This document shows positions 44,522 to 58,211 of a stretch of 64,000 nt of DNA, piece after piece; positions within the stretch are counted from its first letter, which is position 1; each line of letters opens with the position of its first letter. The notes under the pieces are model-generated. The model was not told where the DNA came from. It did no database searches and saw nothing but the letters and a program-made list of their open reading frames with translations. The stretch spans positions 62,001-126,000 of the forward strand of contig CAWAMD010000001.1 in assembly GCA_963783045.1 (NCBI GenBank), in the 5' to 3' direction. Position numbers and translations under genes: made by a program. This DNA is from CAWAMD01 sp963783045 (GTDB lineage Bacteria > Actinomycetota > Nitriliruptoria > Nitriliruptorales > Nitriliruptoraceae).

Positions 44522-45652
44522 TTGAAGCTCCGCGCTGAGCGCTCCGAGTTCGCCGAGGCCGTGTCCTGGGCCACCAGGACCGTCGGGGCCCGGGTGACAC
44601 TGCCGGCGCTGTCCGGCGTGCTGCTCGACGCCGCCGACGGGAAGCTGATCTGCCGTGCCACCGATCTCGAGGTCGCGGCCGAGGTCACCATCCCGGTCCA
44701 GATCGACCAGCCCGGACGTGCGTTGCTCCCCGGCCGACTCCTCTCGCAGCTCGTCGCGAAGTTCCCCGACGCACCGGTCGAGCTCGAGGGGGACGCTGAT
44801 CGCATGGAGATCCGCTGCGGTCGTGCGACGTTCCACGTTCGCGGCATGCCGGTCGACGACTTCCCGACGCTGCCCGAGCCCGCCGAGGACGCCCCGAGCG
44901 GCGTCGTCAAGGCGGACGCGTTCAACCGTCTCGTCAGCCAGGTCGCCCGCGCTGCGTCCTCGGACGAGGCCCGTCCTGTCCTGACCGGGGTGAAGCTCGA
45001 GGCCAGCAAGGATGCGCTCGTCGCGGCCGCCACCGACAGCTACCGCCTGGCCGTCCGCGAGCTCGCCTGGGACCAGGGTGTGGACGCGGAAGCGCTCGTG
45101 CCCGCACGGGCACTGCAGGAGGCCGCGAAGGCGTCGGGCGAGGCCGGGGGAGCCGTCACCCTCGTCCTCGAGGAGAAGCAGGTCTCGTTCCTCTTCGGCG
45201 ACCGACGGTTGACGACCCGCCTCATCGAAGGATCCTTCCCGAGCTACGGTCAGCTGCTGCCCGACACCTTCGAGACGAGCGTCGTCGTCGACCGGGCACC
45301 GCTCGTGGAGGCACTGCAGCGCGTCGCCGTGGTCGCGCTCGGGCAGGCCAACAGCCCCGTGACGCTGACCTTCGAGGACGGCTCGCTGGACCTCGCGGCG
45401 GCGAACCAGGAGATCGGTGACGCCAGCGAGTCGCTCGCCGTCGATCTCGACGGCGAGGGGCTGTCGATCGCCTTCAACCCGACGTTCCTGCTCGCCGGAC
45501 TGGACGCGACCGGGACCGACCAGATCCGCATCGAGCTGCGTGACGGCCTGAAGCCGGCCGTCCTCCGCCCGCACGTCGCGCCGAGCGACGACGACGCGGA
45601 GGTCCAGCTCGACGCGTTCACCTACCTGCTCATGCCCATGAGGATCAGCTGA
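44522..45652 (+). CDS. dnaN: DNA polymerase III beta sliding clamp
   Basis: 376 residues from TTG 44522, supported by GGGAGGGAG just upstream and by the standard start MKLRAERSEFAEAV; a longer frame begins at 44489. Three clamp repeats are visible; YLLMPMRIS is the typical C-terminus. Ring that tethers the replicative polymerase. recF follows 3 bp later. Confidence 0.96.
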   Translation: MKLRAERSEFAEAVSWATRTVGARVTLPALSGVLLDAADGKLICRATDLEVAAEVTIPVQIDQPGRALLPGRLLSQLVAKFPDAPVELEGDADRMEIRCGRATFHVRGMPVDDFPTLPEPAEDAPSGVVKADAFNRLVSQVARAASSDEARPVLTGVKLEASKDALVAAATDSYRLAVRELAWDQGVDAEALVPARALQEAAKASGEAGGAVTLVLEEKQVSFLFGDRRLTTRLIEGSFPSYGQLLPDTFETSVVVDRAPLVEALQRVAVVALGQANSPVTLTFEDGSLDLAAANQEIGDASESLAVDLDGEGLSIAFNPTFLLAGLDATGTDQIRIELRDGLKPAVLRPHVAPSDDDAEVQLDAFTYLLMPMRIS

Positions 45653-45655
45653 TCG

Positions 45656-46831
45656 ATGCTGCTGCGCCGGCTCGAGCTCACCGACGTGCGCTCGTACCGG
45701 CACGCGCGGCTGGAGCTGGCGGCCGGCGTGACCGTGCTGGTCGGGCCCAACGCTCAGGGCAAGACGAACCTCGTCGAGGCCATCCACCGGGCGGCGACCG
45801 GCGCCTCGCACCGGGTGAGCGGTGACCAGCCACTCGTGCGGCAGGGCGCCGACGCCGGGTACCTGCGTCTCGAGATCGCTACGGATGCCGGTCGTCGGCG
45901 CGCCCTCGAGCTCGAGCTCGCGCCGGGGCGGCGCGCCCGGACCCGGGTGGACGGCCAGGACGTGCGTCGGGCGTCCGACGCGATCGGCATCCTCCGGGTC
46001 GTCCTGTTCGCGCCGGAAGCCGTCGCGATCGTTCGGGGCGACCCCTCGGAACGCCGGCGGTTCCTCGACGATCTGCTCGCCCAGCGCCGCCCCGCGTTCG
46101 CGGCCGCCCGCAGCGAGTACGACCGTGTGCTCAAGCAGCGCAACAACCTGCTCAAGCAGGCCAGGACGCTGCCGTCGTCCGCCCGTGACGCCGCGCTGGC
46201 GACCCTCGACGTGTGGACCGATCAGCTCGTCCACCATGGCACGAGCGTCCTCGCGGCCCGGATCGCCGCGGTCCACGCGCTCTCACGCCCGGTCGACCGC
46301 TTCTACCGGGAGCTCGCCGACCGCCCCGAGGCGGTGACCCTCCTCTACCGCTCCTCGGCCGAGCTGAGCGTGCTCGGCGAGCAGGACGCGGGCGTCCCCG
46401 ACCGCCAGCCGATCGAGGATGCCCTCCGCGCGGCGCTGACCGCCGCCGCCGACGACGAGCTGCAGCGCGGCGTCACCCTCGTCGGACCGCACCGTGACGA
46501 CCTCGAGATCACCATCGGGACGCTGCCCGCCCGTGGCTACGCGAGCCACGGGGAGGTCTGGTCCCTGGCGCTCTCGCTGCAGCTGTCGACCTACGAGGTG
46601 CTCGCCGAGGTCGGTGACCGGCCCATCGTACTGCTCGACGACGTGTTCGCGGAGCTCGACACCGTCCGCCGGGAACGGCTGGCCGAGGCGTGCGCCCGCT
46701 TCGACCAGGTTCTCGTGACGGCCGCGGTCGAAGCCGACGTCCCGCTGGCCGGTCGCCGTGTCGACGTGTCGATGACCGACGGCCGGAGTGCGCTCCACCC
46801 ACGCCCCGAGGCCGCCGGCGGTGCCGCGTGA
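45656..46831 (+). CDS. recF: DNA replication/repair protein RecF
   Basis: 391 residues. VLVGPNAQGKTNLVEAIH is Walker A, the ABC-like signature region is EVWSLALSLQLS, and PIVLLDDVFAELD is Walker B. Loads RecA at gaps. Overlaps the DUF721 start (GTGA). Confidence 0.96.
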   Translation: MLLRRLELTDVRSYRHARLELAAGVTVLVGPNAQGKTNLVEAIHRAATGASHRVSGDQPLVRQGADAGYLRLEIATDAGRRRALELELAPGRRARTRVDGQDVRRASDAIGILRVVLFAPEAVAIVRGDPSERRRFLDDLLAQRRPAFAAARSEYDRVLKQRNNLLKQARTLPSSARDAALATLDVWTDQLVHHGTSVLAARIAAVHALSRPVDRFYRELADRPEAVTLLYRSSAELSVLGEQDAGVPDRQPIEDALRAALTAAADDELQRGVTLVGPHRDDLEITIGTLPARGYASHGEVWSLALSLQLSTYEVLAEVGDRPIVLLDDVFAELDTVRRERLAEACARFDQVLVTAAVEADVPLAGRRVDVSMTDGRSALHPRPEAAGGAA

Positions 46832-47292
46832 GCCCGCGCCGGTCCGACGACCGCGAGGCGCGACGGCGCCGCGAGGCCGCGAAGCGGCGTGCCGCCATGG
46901 AGAAGCAGCAGTTCGATCCGCGACCGCCGACCGACGACGACTGGACCGCCGCGGACGAGGAGGAGGAGCGGCTCACGATCGTCACCAGGCCGCGCCACGT
47001 CGGCGAGGTGCTCGAGGGCTACCTGCGTGCCCGTCACTGGGAGCACCGCATCGACGGGGTCGCCGTCTTCTCCCACTGGCCCGCCATCGTCGGGGCGAGC
47101 CTCGTGCGCCGGTGCGAGCCCGTGCGGCTGACCAACGGCACGCTCGTCGTCCGTGCCGAGTCGCAGATCTGGGCCACGCAGCTCGGCTACATGGTCACCC
47201 AGCTGCGGGACCGGGCGAACGAGGTCCTCGGCGCCGGCATGGTGCGCGAGGTGCGGATCGTGGTGGGGCCACTCACCGGCGGTGGCGCGTGA
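46828..47292 (+). CDS. DUF721 (DciA-like) protein
   Basis: 154 residues from GTG 46828, overlapping the recF stop. A charged N-terminus is followed by HVGEVLEGYLRARHWEHR, HWPAIVGASLVRRCEPV and WATQLGYMVTQL, the DUF721 core. DciA-type members load the replicative helicase in many bacteria; gene position between recF and gyrB is the actinobacterial norm. The helicase-loading role is inferred by family. Confidence 0.88.
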   Translation: MSPRRSDDREARRRREAAKRRAAMEKQQFDPRPPTDDDWTAADEEEERLTIVTRPRHVGEVLEGYLRARHWEHRIDGVAVFSHWPAIVGASLVRRCEPVRLTNGTLVVRAESQIWATQLGYMVTQLRDRANEVLGAGMVREVRIVVGPLTGGGA

Positions 47293-47380
47293 CCGGCGTG
47301 CCGACTGCTGGCCTACGATGCGCCGCCCCGAGGGGACCGCTCCCGACGCCCGCCGGTCGACCGATCGAAGGACTGTGCCC

Positions 47381-47929
47381 GTGACCGTGGACGTGATGTC
47401 GCGCTTCTTCGCGCTCCTGGCCCTGCTGACCAACGTGGGAACGGTTGCGGCGCTCGTCCTGCGTTTCGCCGGTCCCGAGGATCTGCGCGAGAGCATGCGC
47501 AGCGTCGCCATCCCGATCGCGGCGCTGGTGACCGTCGTGGCGATGCTCGGCAGCCTCTACTTCTCCGACGTGGCGCACTTCACGCCGTGCCGGCTGTGCT
47601 GGTTCCAGCGGATCTTCATGTACCCGCTGGCGTTCGTGCTGACGGGCGCGGCCATTCGCCGTGCCCGCGACGCGCACTGGTACGCGCTGCCGCTCGCGTT
47701 CGTCGGCGTGCCGATCTCCGTGTACCACTACCTGCAGCAGCGCTTCCCGAACATCGCCAGCTCGGCGTGCACGGCGGATGTCCCGTGCAGCTCGACGTGG
47801 GTCTGGCAGTTCGGGCTCGTGTCGATCCCCTACATGGCGCTGAGCGCGTTCCTGCTCGTGCTCGTGCTCGTCGGCCTGTACCGCCCCGTCGCCCCCGAGG
47901 ATGTCGACGCCGACCCGGGTGCGCGCTGA
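47381..47929 (+). CDS. dsbB: DsbB-like disulfide bond formation protein
   Basis: 182 residues from GTG 47381 with GAAGGA upstream. Four membrane helices; CRLC (C70, C73) in FTPCRLCWFQR and a second Cys pair C130/C136 (SSACTADVPC) match DsbB, which reoxidises DsbA and passes electrons to quinone. It interrupts the usual recF-DUF721-gyrB order. A DsbA-like protein is at the left of the window. Confidence 0.9.
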   Translation: MTVDVMSRFFALLALLTNVGTVAALVLRFAGPEDLRESMRSVAIPIAALVTVVAMLGSLYFSDVAHFTPCRLCWFQRIFMYPLAFVLTGAAIRRARDAHWYALPLAFVGVPISVYHYLQQRFPNIASSACTADVPCSSTWVWQFGLVSIPYMALSAFLLVLVLVGLYRPVAPEDVDADPGAR

Positions 47930-47932
47930 GCC

Positions 47933-48856
47933 ATGCCCGAGCTCCCCGACGTCGAGGACTACCTCGCGGCCCTGCGTGCGCGGGTGCTGGGGGAGACGCT
48001 CGAGCGGGTGCGGATCACCGGCTTCTCCCTGCTGAAGACCTACGACCCGCCGATCAGCGCGGTCGAGGGGGAGCGTGTCACCGGGCTGCGGCGGCTCGGG
48101 AAGCGGCTCGTGTTCGCGTTCGCGGAGGACCGCGGCGCGGACGACACCCTGTTCCTCGTGCTGCATCTGATGATCGCGGGGCGACTGCGGTGGCGCGACC
48201 CGGGTGCCGCCGTCCCGCGCCGCTACGGTCTGGCTGCGTTCGACTTCGGCGACGGGACACTCCTGCTCACGGAGGCCGGGACCAGGAAGCGGGCCAAGCT
48301 CTGGGTCGTGCGTGGCGAGGAAGCCCTCACCGCCCACGACCCCGGCGGCGTGGAGCCGCTCGCGGTGGACCGGGACGGCTTCACGGCAGCCGTGACGGCC
48401 GAGAACCGCACGCTGAAGCGGGCGTTGACCGACCCTCGGCTCCTCAGTGGCATCGGCAACGCGTACTCCGACGAGATCCTGCACGCGGCGCGCCTCTCCC
48501 CGGTCAAGCGCACCGGGCAGCTGACGGACGAGGAGCTGGACCGGCTGCACGAGGCGACCCGCGACATCCTGATGCGCTGGACGGCGCGCCTCGCCGACGA
48601 GCGCGGCGACGGGTTCCCCGAGAACGTCACCGCCTTCCGTCCGGACTTCGCCGTCCACGGGAGGTACGGCGAGCCGTGTCCGGTTTGCGGGACCTCCGTC
48701 CAGCGCATCCGCTACGCGGACAACGAGACGAACTACTGCCCCCGCTGCCAGACGGGCGGAAAGCTGCTGGCCGACCGCAGCCTGTCGCGCCTGCTGAAGG
48801 AGGACTGGCCACGCTCCATCGAGGACCTCGAGGACGAGTCCTCGCCAGGCGCGTGA
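47933..48856 (+). CDS. Fpg/Nei-family DNA glycosylase
   Basis: 307 residues. MPELPDVEDY gives catalytic Pro2 and Glu3; the H2TH region has LLSGIGNAYSDEIL; the zinc finger is CPVCG...YCPRCQTGG. It removes oxidised bases from DNA and cuts the strand. Starts 3 bp after the DsbB-like gene. The sequence does not decide between Fpg (MutM) and Nei-like specificity. Confidence 0.9.
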   Translation: MPELPDVEDYLAALRARVLGETLERVRITGFSLLKTYDPPISAVEGERVTGLRRLGKRLVFAFAEDRGADDTLFLVLHLMIAGRLRWRDPGAAVPRRYGLAAFDFGDGTLLLTEAGTRKRAKLWVVRGEEALTAHDPGGVEPLAVDRDGFTAAVTAENRTLKRALTDPRLLSGIGNAYSDEILHAARLSPVKRTGQLTDEELDRLHEATRDILMRWTARLADERGDGFPENVTAFRPDFAVHGRYGEPCPVCGTSVQRIRYADNETNYCPRCQTGGKLLADRSLSRLLKEDWPRSIEDLEDESSPGA

Positions 48857-49114
48857 CCACTGTTGCCGGCGGCGCCCGCTCGGAGCGTCACACCCGCGCT
48901 GAGTCCGCTGAGATCGCGTGAGCCGCTTTCGACCCGCATCCGCGAGGGGGGACGCGAGGAACGCATTTCCACCGTGTGACGCGTTCTGAGTCCCGGGTCC
49001 GGGAGGCTCACCTGATACCCTGCACCACTGAGGGGCCAGGCTGCCGTGGTCGTGGGATCGCTGCCGTCACGTCGCCACACCAGGCGCTGGCTTTCCCCTG
49101 ACTCGAGAGGACCC
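48857..49114 (+). other. 258-bp gap upstream of gyrB
   Basis: No gene is supported. It probably holds the gyrB promoter; no motif was recognised. GAGAGGA sits just before the gyrB GTG. Confidence 0.4.
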
Positions 49115-51079
<1,965 letters not shown>

Positions 51080-51135
51080 GCTCCGGGCGCCGCACGCTCG
51101 AGCCTCCGTCCGGCACGACCCCTTGAGGACCGCCC

Positions 51136-51412
51136 ATGACCCGAACCGTCCGCGCCGCCGTGCTCGCCGGCCTCGTCGGCTTCCTGTTCGTCGCCGGCTC
51201 CGGCTGGCTGCTCGGCTTCCCGACCGTCCCGGCCCTGCTCGCGGGAGCGGTCGGTGCGCTGCTCGCCCCCGGGCTCGTGATCGCTGCGGCCGTGCGCGCC
51301 GGCACGTTCGACGAGGCCGATGCACCCGGCTGTCCCACCGTGACCCTGAGCATCGGTGGCCGCGACGCCGCGACGAGAGACCCGCTCACCGACGCCGACG
51401 TGGAGGATGCGC

Positions 51413-51423
<11 letters not shown>
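51136..51423 (+). CDS. Small two-helix membrane protein between gyrB and gyrA
   Basis: 95 residues from ATG 51136 (TGAGGA upstream). Two hydrophobic helices (AAVLAGLVGFLFVAGSGWLL and TVPALLAGAVGALLAPGLVI) and a polar C-terminus. No family recognised. Overlaps the gyrA start by 11 bp, so it is in the same transcript. Confidence 0.65.
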
Positions 51424-54091
<2,668 letters not shown>

Positions 54092-54107
54092 GCCGACCGG
54101 TCCCGGT

Positions 54108-54121
54108 GTTCCACGGGGAAC
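54108..54121. promoter_or_regulatory. Degenerate parS-like site (GTTCCACGGGGAAC)
   Basis: Differs from the perfect site by one base in the centre (CACGGG for CACGTG). It lies just downstream of gyrA. ParB affinity is uncertain. Confidence 0.5.
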
Positions 54122-54225
54122 ATCGGGGCGAGCACGGTCGGTGATGTCCGCGCGGACGAGCGCATGAGCACGAAGATCACGCACCGCAGCCTTAGACTCA
54201 CGCAGACCCCTTCGAGGAGAGCCCG

Positions 54226-54849
54226 GTGGCCCGGCGACGACTCACCCTGAAACGGATCGATCCCTGGTCCGTGCTCAAGTTCGGGTTCGTCGCGAACCTG
54301 GCGTTCCTGGCGATCAGCCTGCTCGGCCTCGCCATCGTCTGGTTCTTCGTCCAGCGCCTGGGACTCATCGACAAGGTCTGCACGATGGCGCAGGACCTGG
54401 CCTTCGAGAACTGTGGGGTCGACGGCGGCAACCTCTTCCGTGCCACCTTCCTGCTGGGGCTGCTCGGCACCGTCGTGCAGACCGGCGTGTGGGTCTTCCT
54501 GGCCTTCCTCTACAACCTCATCGCGGACCTGGTCGGCGGGCTCAGCTTCACGTACCTCGACGAGTCGGGGATGGTCTCGACCGGCCGGCGTGCAAAGGGA
54601 TCCGACGGCGAGGCCTCGGACGGCACGGCCGTCGAGCGCCACGAGACTCCGCATCCCACCCCGGCGGCCCCGGCGTCTCGTGGTGCGCCCCCGCCTCCAC
54701 CGAGCGGCTGGCAGGCCGCGAACGAGGATCGGATGTTCGACCGTGGCGGGGCGGAGTCCGGCGCGACGACCCGCGTCCCCGGCGGCTCCGAGCGGAGCGA
54801 GACCGGCCGGTCCTCCCCGCCCGGACCCGAGGGCGGCTCCTCCGCCTGA
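54226..54849 (+). CDS. DUF3566 membrane protein
   Basis: 207 residues from GTG 54226 (GAGGAG upstream). An N-terminal basic segment (ARRRLTLKRIDPWSVLK) precedes two transmembrane helices around NLAFLAISLLGLAIVWFF and VVQTGVWVFLAFLYNLIADL, matching DUF3566. This family follows gyrA in actinobacteria. The C-terminal half is low-complexity Pro/Ser/Gly. Function unknown. Confidence 0.85.
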   Translation: MARRRLTLKRIDPWSVLKFGFVANLAFLAISLLGLAIVWFFVQRLGLIDKVCTMAQDLAFENCGVDGGNLFRATFLLGLLGTVVQTGVWVFLAFLYNLIADLVGGLSFTYLDESGMVSTGRRAKGSDGEASDGTAVERHETPHPTPAAPASRGAPPPPPSGWQAANEDRMFDRGGAESGATTRVPGGSERSETGRSSPPGPEGGSSA

Positions 54850-54926
54850 GCCCCGGCTCGCGTGGGCCAGGCTCCGTCGGTAACCTGCGCGCTGCCCGAC
54901 CCGCTGAGGCGGTCGGCGATCATTCT

Positions 54927-55001
<75 letters not shown>

Positions 55002-55013
55002 CGAGCACCACAT

Positions 55014-55050
55014 GCAGCGGATCCCGTCCCGGTGGGGCGGGATCCGCTGC
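55014..55050 (+). terminator. Hairpin terminator after tRNA-Ile
   Basis: GCAGCGGATCCCG pairs with CGGGATCCGCTGC around an 11-base loop, a perfect 13-bp stem 13 bp past the tRNA. Confidence 0.8.
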
Positions 55051-55180
55051 GTTGCGGGGTCGATCCGGCGCCGTTGGTGGCCGCCGGAGCGTGTGCCCTG
55101 GACAGCTGGCCGATTGCGGCAGCCACGGGACAGCGGTGTCTGACTAGGCTGCGATCAAGCGGCAGAGGAGACGACACCCG

Positions 55181-55441
55181 ATGGGTGACAAGCGTGTGCA
55201 GAAGAAGGTCGACAAGCTCGAGCAGAAGGCGGACCAGTACCGCGACAAGGCTGCCGAGCTGTCGGACAAGATCACGGAGAGGATGGACGCGATGGGTGAC
55301 GACGATTCCGGCAACGGCGGCGGCAAGAAGGGGCTGCTGTTCCTCGTGCTCGCGGCTGCGGCTGGCGTCGGGTTCTTCCTGAAGAAGAAGCGCGAGCAGG
55401 AGCTCGACGAGGCTCTCTGGGAGGAGCCCCGCGCGCTGTAG
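55181..55441 (+). CDS. Small coiled-coil membrane protein
   Basis: 86 residues. A Lys/Asp/Glu-rich helix (KKVDKLEQKADQYRDKAAEL), a Gly-rich linker, one transmembrane helix (GLLFLVLAAAAGVGFFL) and a basic/acidic tail. No known family. A strong hairpin follows. Confidence 0.65.
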   Translation: MGDKRVQKKVDKLEQKADQYRDKAAELSDKITERMDAMGDDDSGNGGGKKGLLFLVLAAAAGVGFFLKKKREQELDEALWEEPRAL

Positions 55442-55464
55442 CGCCGAGCAACCCAGCATGTCGC

Positions 55465-55488
55465 GGGGCCGCGTGAACACGCGGCCCC
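55465..55488 (+). terminator. Hairpin terminator after the small coiled-coil gene
   Basis: GGGGCCGCGT pairs with ACGCGGCCCC around GAAC: a perfect 10-bp stem ~23 bp past the stop. Confidence 0.78.
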
Positions 55489-55606
55489 GACGCATGAGCG
55501 CTGAGTGGATGCGTCCGGGTGACACGTCGGTCGCCCGGACGGGTTCCGTCGCTGCCACCTGAGCGTGGCCGGGCCACCCTGCGGGCGTCGGCCAGCAGGA
55601 GCTGCA

Positions 55607-57394
55607 GTGAGCAACGTCGAGCACGAAGCAACCGAGGCGACCACGACCCCCTCCCATCCGGAGGAGGGGCGTCGGATCACCGGTCCGGCGCCACCGCACG
55701 CCACGAGCTCCTTCGGCAAGAGCCTCTTCCGCGGCGAGCTGCACCAGGATCTCGTCACGCCGTACCCGATGATGCGCAGCGACGAGCAGTCGCGGGTGCG
55801 TCAGGTCATCGCACAGGTCGAGGACTTCGCCCACGACCACTACGACCCTGACGAGGTCGAGCGTGCCGGCTGGATCGGTGACGACGTGATCCGCGGGCTC
55901 GGGGACCTCGGCGTCACCGGCCTCTACGTCCCCGAGGAGTACGGAGGGCTCGGGCTCTCCCAGACGGGGTACTGCCGGGTGTTCGAGTCGCTCGGCCAGA
56001 TCGACGCGACGCTCGCCGTGGTCCTCGGCGTGCACCAGTCGATCGGCTACAAGGGCATCCACCTCTTCGGCTCCGACGAGCAGAAGGAGCGCTTCCTGCC
56101 CGACCTGGCACGGGGGCACAAGCTCGCCGGGTTCGCGCTGACCGAGCCGAACGCCGGATCCGATGCGTACCACCTCGAGACCCGCGCGGTACGCGAGGCC
56201 GACGGCGCGTGGCGCCTCAACGGCGAGAAGCGCTGGATCGGGAACGGGAACAAGGACGTGATCGTCGTCTTCGCGCGCACCGACGACGGGCACATCGCGC
56301 TCATCTGCACGCCGGACATGGACGGCTTCACGTCACCCTTCGGGTACGAGACGCTCGGGCTGCGCGGCAACGACCTGCGACACCTCCGCTTCGACGACGT
56401 GCGGGTCCCCCCGGAGAACGTCCTCGGCGAGCCGGGCAAGGGCTTCGAGCTCGCGATGCACGTGCTGAACAACGGCCGGATGTCGCTCGGGACCGGTTCG
56501 GTCGGTGCGATGAAGAAGGTCCTGAACCTCGCCGTCTCGCACGTGCAGGATCGTCAGCAGTTCGGGCGCCCCCTCGCCGAGTTCGAGCTCGTCGAGGAGA
56601 AGATCTCGTGGATGACCTCGTACCTCTACGGGTTGGAGTCGGCGAGCTATCTGACCACCGGCCTGGTCGACGCCGGCGTGGCCGACTACTCGATCGAGTC
56701 GGCGATCCTGAAGGTGGCCGGCACCGAGTTCCTCTGGTACGGCATCAACCGCGCCTTCCAGCTCGCCGGTGGGGCCGCCTTCATGGCCGGCAGCCCCTAC
56801 GAGAAGATGCTCCGCGACGTTCGGATCTTCCCGATCTTCGAGGGCTCCAACGACGTGCTGCGTGCCTTCATCGCCCTGACCGGTCTCGAGGCGCTCGGGG
56901 CGGACCTCGAGGGTCTGGGCGACCTCGGCCTGTCGGCGCCCGTGCGCTCGCTCGGCATTCTCGCCGACTACGTCGTCGACCGTGTCCGACGCGAGATCGT
57001 CCCGGATCGTCTCACCCACGTGCATCCCGGTGTCCGCGACCTCGCGGACCGGCTCACCGAGCAGGTGGTCCGGCTGCGGTCCGTCTCCGAGCAGCTGCTG
57101 CGCGTCCACGGTCGGGACATCACCGAGCGGCAGTGGCAGCAGAAGCGCCTCGCCAACGCGGTCATGGACATCTACGCGCAGGTGGCGACCCTGTCGCGGG
57201 TGACCGCCGTCATGAACGACCGCGGCGCCGAGGTGGCCGGCACCCAGCGCTACCTCGCCGAGACGTTCACGAGCCGCGCCGACCGGCGCGTGCACCGCAA
57301 CCTCGACCAGATCACGGACAACGACGACGACCGCATGCACGCCCTGGCCCGGGTCGCCTACCAGCACGGTGGCTACGGCTTCGAGCTCTACTGA
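55607..57394 (+). CDS. Acyl-CoA dehydrogenase family protein (VLCAD/ACAD9-like size)
   Basis: 595 residues from GTG 55607 with AGGAG upstream. FALTEPNAGSDAYHLETRA, WIGNGNKDV and DRQQFGRPLAEFELV are ACAD motifs binding FAD and the acyl-CoA; the C-terminal ~170 residues add the extra helical domain of long-chain members. FEGSNDVLRAFIAL contains the usual catalytic base region. Catalyses the first step of beta-oxidation, probably of long-chain acyl-CoA. Converges on ybaK-like gene. Confidence 0.9.
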   Translation: MSNVEHEATEATTTPSHPEEGRRITGPAPPHATSSFGKSLFRGELHQDLVTPYPMMRSDEQSRVRQVIAQVEDFAHDHYDPDEVERAGWIGDDVIRGLGDLGVTGLYVPEEYGGLGLSQTGYCRVFESLGQIDATLAVVLGVHQSIGYKGIHLFGSDEQKERFLPDLARGHKLAGFALTEPNAGSDAYHLETRAVREADGAWRLNGEKRWIGNGNKDVIVVFARTDDGHIALICTPDMDGFTSPFGYETLGLRGNDLRHLRFDDVRVPPENVLGEPGKGFELAMHVLNNGRMSLGTGSVGAMKKVLNLAVSHVQDRQQFGRPLAEFELVEEKISWMTSYLYGLESASYLTTGLVDAGVADYSIESAILKVAGTEFLWYGINRAFQLAGGAAFMAGSPYEKMLRDVRIFPIFEGSNDVLRAFIALTGLEALGADLEGLGDLGLSAPVRSLGILADYVVDRVRREIVPDRLTHVHPGVRDLADRLTEQVVRLRSVSEQLLRVHGRDITERQWQQKRLANAVMDIYAQVATLSRVTAVMNDRGAEVAGTQRYLAETFTSRADRRVHRNLDQITDNDDDRMHALARVAYQHGGYGFELY

Positions 57395-57585
57395 CGGCGA
57401 CCGTCCACATGTCCGTGCACACCTGTGTAACACCAACCATGTAGTTTTCCACACGGTCCACAGGTTCTCCCCAGGCGGACGCGCCCCGGGGCGCCGGTAC
57501 CTCACCCGGGGCGGTTGTCCACAGGGTTGCTCACACCTGTGTGTTTCCGCAGGTCACGCGGGCTTCGTTGTCCACATCCGGGGCG
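57395..57585. other. Convergent gap with DnaA-box cluster
   Basis: 191 bp between convergent genes. Perfect DnaA boxes TTGTCCACA at 57515-57523 and 57568-57576, TTTTCCACA at 57445-57453, and GGTCCACAG. The 11-mer CACACCTGTGT is repeated at 57418-57428 and 57532-57542. A possible DnaA titration or control site about 13.6 kb from dnaA; function is inference. Confidence 0.6.
57482..57513. terminator. GC-rich hairpin inside the DnaA-box gap
   Basis: CGCCCCGGG (57482-57490) pairs with CCCGGGGCG (57505-57513). Could serve as a bidirectional terminator for the flanking convergent genes. Confidence 0.55.
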
Positions 57586-58059
57586 TCACCCGATCGCGAC
57601 GACCTCGTGCACGATGGGGGCGAACTTCACGGTCACGCCGCTGAGCAGGTACTGCAGGCGCGTCCGGATGGACTCGCGCTGCACACCGCCGGCGAAGACG
57701 ACGAGGTCGTGGGCCAGGACCTCCGGGTCGACGAGCATCGGCGTGTGCGTGAGCCGACCGATCGGCGGGATCGAGCCGAGCTCGAACTCGGGGTAGTCGT
57801 GTCGGATCTCGTCCTCGTCCGCGAGCTTCGCGTGCGGGTCGTCGAGGGCCTGGCGCACGAGACGCATGTCGAGCCGGTGATGGGCGGGGATGATCGCGAA
57901 GACGTGACCGTCGCGGCCGTCGAGGACGACCGTCTTCAGCACCTCGTCGGCATCGATGCCGAGGATGCGTGCCTCGTCGATGGTCGTGTAGGTCCGTTGG
58001 TGGGGGAGCACCTCGAACCGCACGCCCCGCTGCTCGAGATGCTCCGTGACCAGGGTCAT
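57586..58059 (-). CDS. YbaK/EbsC-family aminoacyl-tRNA deacylase
   Basis: 157 residues from ATG 58059 with AAGGAGG upstream; the frame is open further upstream but without a start signal and in non-conserved translation. HQRTYTTIDEARILGI, VLKTVVLDGRDGHVFAIIPAHHR and GSIPPIGRLTHTPM match the YbaK/ProX deacylase fold that removes mischarged amino acids (Cys or Pro type). It is the third free-standing tRNA quality-control gene in the window with alaX and dtd. Confidence 0.88.
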   Translation of the reverse strand: MTLVTEHLEQRGVRFEVLPHQRTYTTIDEARILGIDADEVLKTVVLDGRDGHVFAIIPAHHRLDMRLVRQALDDPHAKLADEDEIRHDYPEFELGSIPPIGRLTHTPMLVDPEVLAHDLVVFAGGVQRESIRTRLQYLLSGVTVKFAPIVHEVVAIG

Positions 58060-58211
58060 GGGACGACCTCCTTCGCCTCCACAACCGGCCCCGGACGGAC
58101 CGGGTGGTGGCCTCATCCTGCGTCCTGGTCGTCGCTCGTGCGAGGGCCGAACGGCTCCGTCTGCAGGGACGCCCGGGGTTGCCCGGTCACCGCGCAACGG
58201 GGCGGGACGAC

